From NCBI GenBank assembly GCA_022360105.1, contig JAKSDL010000896.1, forward strand, positions 1-11,497: DNA of 11,497 nt, read 5' to 3'. How positions within the stretch are numbered: the stretch's first letter is position 1; each line of letters begins with the position of its first letter. Below are positions 7,657 to 11,497 of this stretch, piece after piece. The stretch comes from Pseudomonadota bacterium. GTDB lineage: Bacteria; SAR324; XYD2-FULL-50-16; JAHJRI01. Under the pieces are notes generated by a model. It saw nothing but the letters and a program-made list of their open reading frames with translations, was not told where the DNA came from and made no database searches. Made by a program: the position numbers and the translations under genes.

Positions 7657-8586
7657 ATGATCTCACTGGTTCGGTTTGTATTTTTTAGATTTGTGTTGCG
7701 TCTGATTTGGATTGGTTTGTTGGCCACATTCGGTATTCAGTTGTTGTTGACATTCCTGCCACCCAAAGTGGTTACGGATCCCAGGAGCACCACTCAAGAA
7801 AAAACGGTTGTCCAGCGGTGGACAACCGGGGATTATGTTAATTGGGTTGGTCTGATGATTAAAGGCGAACCTATGGTTTCAGATAAAAGCACGGGAAACT
7901 GGCTGGCTGCTGAGTTCCGTGCCAGATCCTGGAATACACTGGCTCTGTGTTGGAATGCCTTTTTAGTGGCAGCTTTTATGGGTATGTTCGTAGGGACAGC
8001 TAAAGCGACGTTGAATAATGAGATTATCTCGGGAACGAGTAGTTCAATTATGGACTATTTTTCATCAGCGTCCAATTCGATGTTGTTTTTATGTTCATCC
8101 ATACCTGCCTATATTATTGCCTACTTTCTCTTCCTGCTCCTGAAAAGTGAATCCAACCTGTTTCTGGCGGTCATAGCACTCGCATTGGGCAGTGGATCTG
8201 CCATGGATGTGTTGCGTTTAACTTCAAACGTTCATAGCAGGGAACTCCAGTCAAAATATGTTGAAAACGCGCTGGCGGTCGGATTGCAGACCAGTGGACT
8301 TCTCCCGCGCCCAGGTACGGTAGCATGGCATGCTTTCCGAAACAGTCTGATCACCATTTTGCCGGTAACTGCCTATCGTTTACCGCTAATTGTCAGTAGC
8401 GCTTTGGTAGTGGAGGTTGTTTTTGATTTGCCTGGACTTGGGGAATCCTTACTTAATTCTTTGATTCGGCAAGACGTCCCCATGGTGCTGACAATAATTC
8501 TGATATCTGTTGTATTTGTGCAGGTTTGTGTATTTCTGGCGGATGTACTGGCGTTTATCCTCCATCCGCAGAAGTTTGCGGGGTAA
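7657..8586 (+). CDS. ABC transporter permease, DppB/OppB type
   Basis: This 309-residue inner-membrane permease is the second channel subunit. The ATG at 7657 has AGGAG at 7644-7648, eight bases upstream. DppB-family features are an N-terminal helix at about 9-33, a periplasmic stretch to about 90, core helices near 98-115, 141-163, 167-180, 243-256 and 276-300, and the highly typical VVEVVFDLPGLGESLLNSLI near residues 251-270, followed by the RQDVP turn. The coupling loop (YVENALAVGL at 201-210, then FRNSL at 227-231) is longer than usual between its two halves. The gene is 40 bases behind the binding-protein gene and ends the operon at a strong terminator. Separation from its DppC-type partner by three genes is unlike the usual adjacent B-C order. 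Confidence 0.92.
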   Translation: MISLVRFVFFRFVLRLIWIGLLATFGIQLLLTFLPPKVVTDPRSTTQEKTVVQRWTTGDYVNWVGLMIKGEPMVSDKSTGNWLAAEFRARSWNTLALCWNAFLVAAFMGMFVGTAKATLNNEIISGTSSSIMDYFSSASNSMLFLCSSIPAYIIAYFLFLLLKSESNLFLAVIALALGSGSAMDVLRLTSNVHSRELQSKYVENALAVGLQTSGLLPRPGTVAWHAFRNSLITILPVTAYRLPLIVSSALVVEVVFDLPGLGESLLNSLIRQDVPMVLTIILISVVFVQVCVFLADVLAFILHPQKFAG

Positions 8587-8614
8587 ACGAACTAAAAGTC
8601 TGGAATATAATAAC

Positions 8615-8658
8615 AAAACCATCTTGCATACACATTATGCAGGGTGGTTTTTGTTTTT
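8615..8658. terminator. Strong, probably bidirectional Rho-independent terminator
   Basis: A 16-bp stem is formed by 8615-8630 and 8636-8651, with only two positions that must pair as G-U, and a five-base loop CACAT. On the plus strand it runs into TTTTTGTTTTT at 8648-8658, 28 bases after the DppB-type stop codon. Read on the minus strand, the stem is followed by TTTTGTTATTA, so it could also stop transcription of the convergent ComFB gene. That gene's stop codon (8635-8637) lies in the loop and right arm. Confidence 0.88.
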
Positions 8659-8925
8659 AAGCACCTGCTCGATTGAGTCCTCAACGATGTCTTTAAAATC
8701 TTCCTCTGTGAGTTCTTTTTTTATGACAATGGTTCCGGATTGGATATACCGTGGACTGAGCTGGTTCAGGCTTAGAGCGTAAACATCCTGGATGCAGATG
8801 GAGCAATAATCAAATTCCGGGAATTGGGGAATCAGCTCCCGCATGTGCCTAATGACCTGACTTTCATTTTTATTTCTTATACTTTCAACCGAAATGCCAA
8901 AGACTTCATAATCTTCTTTCTTCAT
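8635..8925 (-). CDS. ComFB-family protein (possible cyclic dinucleotide receptor)
   Basis: This is a small soluble protein of 96 residues on the minus strand with no signal peptide. The segment from Cys41 to Tyr60 (CSIC, then QDVYALSLNQLSPRY) matches the ComFB family core: a Cys pair followed by DV-A-ALN-LPPRY. The family is named after Bacillus ComFB, a late-competence operon protein of unclear role. More recent work on cyanobacterial ComFB/CdgR proteins showed cyclic dinucleotide binding, so a signalling role is plausible but not shown here. Only Cys41 and Cys44 of the possible metal ligands are present. The ATG at 8923-8925 is the only good start, because an in-frame stop lies just upstream. 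The ribosome site is weak (AGGG about ten bases away), while a better GGAGG lies too far upstream. The 3' end overlaps the terminator of the ABC operon. Confidence 0.85.
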   Translation of the reverse strand: MKKEDYEVFGISVESIRNKNESQVIRHMRELIPQFPEFDYCSICIQDVYALSLNQLSPRYIQSGTIVIKKELTEEDFKDIVEDSIEQVLKNKNHPA

Positions 8926-9041
8926 ATTATTTTTGCCCTGTTAAGAGATGAAACCTCCAATATCTATGAAAAGATGCTGTTGTCTTATAAATAGCATGAT
9001 CTCCGATACTTAACAACATTTTTCCTCTTTAGCGGATTCAT

Positions 9042-9071
9042 TTGACTTCGACAAGAACGAGATACCATATC
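9042..9071 (+). promoter_or_regulatory. Weak candidate promoter for sohB
   Basis: TTGACT at 9042-9047 matches five of six bases of the -35 consensus. The -10 that would follow (CATATC at 9066-9071, spacer 18) is poor. If used, transcripts would start near 9078 and carry a leader of about 140 bases including the two hairpins downstream. Confidence 0.25.
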
Positions 9072-9098
9072 TCAAAATTTTTCCCCTTTTTTCAGAAA

Positions 9099-9144
9099 CT
9101 TTTGCATGCGACCTGTGCAAAAGCCGCATATTTCAATTCTGCGG
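9099..9144 (+). other. Two adjacent hairpins in the comFB-sohB intergenic region
   Basis: The first hairpin pairs CTTTTGCA (9099-9106) perfectly with TGCAAAAG (9116-9123); two more G-U pairs could close the loop to five bases. The second begins on the next base, pairing CCGCA (9124-9128) with TGCGG (9140-9144). Neither is followed by a T-run on either strand, so they are not terminators. Possible roles are leader RNA structure, a protein-binding site, or a dispersed intergenic repeat unit. The patch is GC-richer than its surroundings. Confidence 0.5.
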
Positions 9145-9182
9145 GCGCCTTCCCCCTTTTCATTGGAGATAAAATAGAGTAC

Positions 9183-9198
9183 AAAGGGAAAAATGTAG
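9183..9198 (+). promoter_or_regulatory. Start-stop element (ribosome site, ATG, TAG) upstream of sohB
   Basis: AAAGGGA at 9183-9189 is followed by ATG at 9193-9195 and at once by the stop TAG at 9196-9198. It is in frame with sohB and 21 bases before its ATG. The sohB ATG itself has no clear Shine-Dalgarno site. The arrangement may hold or reload ribosomes before sohB, but chance is a real alternative. Confidence 0.25.
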
Positions 9199-9219
9199 CT
9201 TGAAACCCAAATTTGATTA

Positions 9220-10233
9220 ATGATGATTGCAATTTTATTGGAATACGGACTCTTTCTCGCGAAAACCATAACCATTGTAGCGGCATGTTTAATAGTGATA
9301 AGTGCTTTCATGTCGTTGTTGTTCAAAAGTAAGGCCATAAGGAAGGATCAGGTTCAGGTCGTCAGCTTGAACGAGAAATACAAACAGTTTGCTAAAACCA
9401 TCGAACAGGTGACGTTGCCGAAACATCTGTGGAAGAGCAAAGTCAAAAAAGAAAAGGCATCCCGTAAAAAAGAGACAAAAAAATCCAAACAGGAGCAGGA
9501 AACACGAAATAGAATTTTTGTGATTGATTTTATTGGTGATATTAAGGCGTCTGCGGTTGAAAGTCTCCGGGAGGAAATTACAGCTGTTTTAACCGTGGCA
9601 AAACCAGGGGATGAGGTACTTGTCCGTTTGGAAAGCAGTGGAGGAATGGTACACACCTATGGACTTGCCGCGTCTCAATTGATGAGAATCCGTAAAAAGG
9701 AAATTCCATTAACCATAGCCGTGGATAAAGTTGCCGCCAGTGGCGGGTATATGATGGCTTGTACCGCCAATAGAATTATTTCGGCTCCGTTTGCGATTAT
9801 CGGATCTATCGGAGTGATTGCCCAGTTGCCAAATTTTAACCGGTTGCTTAAAAAGAAAGACATTGATTACGAACAAATTACTGCCGGTGAGTTTAAGCGC
9901 ACCCTCACAGTATTTGGGGAGAACACCGATGATGACAGGGATAAATTAAAACAGGAACTGGAAGAAACCCATAGCATGTTTAAGGATTTTGTGATGCAGG
10001 GTCGTAAAAATCTCGATATTTCCAGGATAGCAACCGGAGAACACTGGTATGGTAACAAGGCATTAGAATTGAACCTGGTAGATGAGCTGGTTACCAGCGA
10101 TGATTATCTACTGACTAAAAGTGACGCGTTAGATATTTTTATTGTGAAATATGAGACAAGAAAAACATTGCCGGGCAGACTAGCCTCAGGAATGGTGGAT
10201 TCAGTTACCAGATTTTTGGGATACCCAGGGTAG
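9220..10233 (+). CDS. sohB: Probable protease SohB (signal peptide peptidase-like, family S49)
   Basis: This 337-residue protein is close to the length of E. coli SohB. Its start (LLEYGLFLAK, then a hydrophobic stretch to about residue 34) matches the SohB N-terminal membrane anchor. A basic Lys-rich linker follows at about 58-97, then the S49 protease domain. The expected serine-lysine dyad is present: Ser174 in VAASGGYMMAC and Lys226 in GEFKRT, with the family segments FAIIGSIGVIAQLPN between them. S49 enzymes cleave peptides within or next to the membrane; SohB was found as a multicopy suppressor of loss of DegP in E. coli, so envelope protein quality control is likely. The ATG at 9220 directly follows a near in-frame stop (9214-9216), so no longer start is possible, although an adjacent ATG at 9223 could be used. 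The response regulator starts 55 bases later on the same strand, with no terminator seen between. Confidence 0.93.
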   Translation: MMIAILLEYGLFLAKTITIVAACLIVISAFMSLLFKSKAIRKDQVQVVSLNEKYKQFAKTIEQVTLPKHLWKSKVKKEKASRKKETKKSKQEQETRNRIFVIDFIGDIKASAVESLREEITAVLTVAKPGDEVLVRLESSGGMVHTYGLAASQLMRIRKKEIPLTIAVDKVAASGGYMMACTANRIISAPFAIIGSIGVIAQLPNFNRLLKKKDIDYEQITAGEFKRTLTVFGENTDDDRDKLKQELEETHSMFKDFVMQGRKNLDISRIATGEHWYGNKALELNLVDELVTSDDYLLTKSDALDIFIVKYETRKTLPGRLASGMVDSVTRFLGYPG

Positions 10234-10288
10234 ACTGAATTCTGGAGTTTATAATTAACCCGTTTTTTCCCCCGATTCAGGTGTTGAT

Positions 10289-11497
10289 ATGATAGTTAAA
10301 GATCCTATTTTAGTGGTTGATGACGAAGTTGAAATGAGAATAGCCATGCAAGCTGCGTTAAAGCGATGCGGGTATCCCGTTGAATTGTCTCACAATGCCA
10401 TAGATGGGTTCAACAAATTCAAGAAAAACTCATACAGCCTGGTCATAACTGATATGACCATGCCCAAGCGCAGCGGACTAGAGCTGCTGAAGGATATCAA
10501 AGCGACTAATCCTGATATTCCGGTGATCCTGATAACAGCCTATGGAACTATTGATACGGCCATCTCTGCCATGAAACACGGGGCTTTTGATTACGTCCAG
10601 AAACCATTCGATTTCGACACTTTTATTTTTCTGATCGAAAGAGCTCTCACCTTTAAAAAAGAGCAACCCGCACAAGCAGTTGCGGCGGAAACAAACGGAA
10701 AAAAAGCACCTGCAAAAAAATCCGAAGAAGCAGCCCTTGAAGAGGCAACATCCAAAGATATCATCACCGCTGATTCGAGCATGGAAAAACTATTGGATAT
10801 TGCCAGAAATGTGGCGCCTAGTAAGGCTTGCGTGCTGATTCAATCCGAAAGCGGTACGGGTAAGGAATTGCTGGCCCGATATATCCATAAACATTCTGAT
10901 CGAGCCGAAGGACCTTTTGTCGCTATCAATTGTGCTGCCCTGCCCGAAAACCTATTGGAAAGCGAATTGTTCGGACACAAAAAAGGGGCATTTACAGGGG
11001 CTATTAACGAACACAGGGGGAAGTTCGAACAAGCCAATACCGGAACCATCCTTTTGGACGAGATCAGTGAAATGCCGCTTTCACTCCAGGCTAAATTGTT
11101 AAGGGTTTTACAGGAATATACTATTGACAGGGTTGGCGGATCAGAAACCATTCCGGTGGATGTGAGGGTCATCGCTACCACCAACCGTGTGCTTTTGGAT
11201 TGTGTGGAGAACGAAACGTTTCGCGAAGACTTGTACTTCAGACTGAATGTGATTCCCATGGAACTACCGCCTCTTCGCGATAGAAAAGGTGATATTAAAG
11301 TGTTGGCCGACTATTTTGTTGATAAATACTCCACAATTAATAACAAGCCGCTGCCAGGAATTGATGAAGATGTTTATAAACTGCTTGCCAATTACAACTG
11401 GAGAGGTAACGTTCGCGAACTGGAAAACATCATTGAAAGGGCGGTCCTGTTATGCGATGGAAAGCTGATTCGGGTGAATAATCTTTTAATGAATCCG
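10289..11497 (+). CDS. NtrC-family sigma54-dependent response regulator (3' end outside window)
   Basis: The gene is open to the right edge, with 403 codons visible. AGGTG at 10279-10283 lies five bases before the ATG. Residues 1-120 are a receiver domain with acidic Asp11-Asp12, phospho-acceptor Asp55, Thr83 and Lys105. A low-complexity Ala/Lys/Glu linker spans about 124-157. The AAA+ domain follows: Walker A SESGTGKE at 186-193, the sigma54-contacting GAFTGA at 233-238, Walker B ILLDE with Asp257-Glu258, sensor I ATTNR at 296-300, arginine-finger candidates Arg312 and Arg318, and sensor II WRGNVREL at 371-378. The intact GAFTGA loop means it should remodel sigma54-RNA polymerase. The family's usual first P-loop Gly is Ser186 here. 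The C-terminal helix-turn-helix is beyond the window, so targets are unknown; a partner histidine kinase is not visible. Confidence 0.95.
   Translation, partial: MIVKDPILVVDDEVEMRIAMQAALKRCGYPVELSHNAIDGFNKFKKNSYSLVITDMTMPKRSGLELLKDIKATNPDIPVILITAYGTIDTAISAMKHGAFDYVQKPFDFDTFIFLIERALTFKKEQPAQAVAAETNGKKAPAKKSEEAALEEATSKDIITADSSMEKLLDIARNVAPSKACVLIQSESGTGKELLARYIHKHSDRAEGPFVAINCAALPENLLESELFGHKKGAFTGAINEHRGKFEQANTGTILLDEISEMPLSLQAKLLRVLQEYTIDRVGGSETIPVDVRVIATTNRVLLDCVENETFREDLYFRLNVIPMELPPLRDRKGDIKVLADYFVDKYSTINNKPLPGIDEDVYKLLANYNWRGNVRELENIIERAVLLCDGKLIRVNNLLMNP

Noticed and set aside
9072..9338. Minus-strand frame of 88 codons opposite the start of sohB
   Set aside because: It overlaps the secure N-terminus of sohB, runs through the hairpins, and its protein resembles no family I know.
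10228..10268. Terminator between sohB and the response regulator
   Set aside because: Six T residues at 10263-10268 are preceded only by a possible 4-bp stem with a large loop.
10840..11259. Minus-strand frame of 139 codons inside the response regulator
   Set aside because: It lies opposite the conserved AAA+ domain, whose motifs are all intact on the plus strand.

Overview
The window looks like a piece of a Gram-negative chromosome with moderate to low GC. An outer-membrane-type lipoprotein, a SohB-type S49 peptidase and an NtrC-family sigma54 activator all point to a proteobacterium or a close relative. The sequence alone does not fix the genus. I see no rRNA, tRNA, CRISPR array, transposase or phage gene.

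Layout. (1) Positions 1-783 hold the 3' part of an alpha/beta hydrolase gene that runs in from the left, with a possible terminator just after it. (2) Positions 784-1499 are an AT-rich gap without a credible gene; its right end carries a plausible promoter. (3) Positions 1500-8586 form one co-directional five-gene block: DppC-type permease, fused double ATPase, coiled-coil lipoprotein, family 5 solute-binding protein and DppB-type permease. It closes with a strong hairpin terminator at 8615-8658. (4) A small ComFB-family gene lies convergently at 8635-8925 on the minus strand and overlaps that terminator. (5) After a 294-base divergent intergenic region with two adjacent hairpins come sohB (9220-10233) and, 55 bases further on, an NtrC-type response regulator that is cut off by the right edge.

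How the genes fit together. The five-gene block encodes all parts of a peptide/nickel/opine-type ABC importer: two different permeases, two nucleotide-binding domains on one chain, and a binding protein that appears to be held to the inner membrane by an uncleaved helix. The unusual partner is the gene in the middle. It encodes a predicted outer-membrane lipoprotein with an N-terminal TPR-like helical region, a charged helix of about 90 residues, and an unrecognised C-terminal domain. Its position between ATPase and binding protein suggests a role in the same transport process, perhaps linking the envelope layers, but that is inference.

The right-hand genes concern signalling and envelope proteolysis: a possible cyclic-dinucleotide receptor (ComFB), a membrane-anchored peptidase (SohB), and a sigma54 activator whose P-loop has an unusual first residue.
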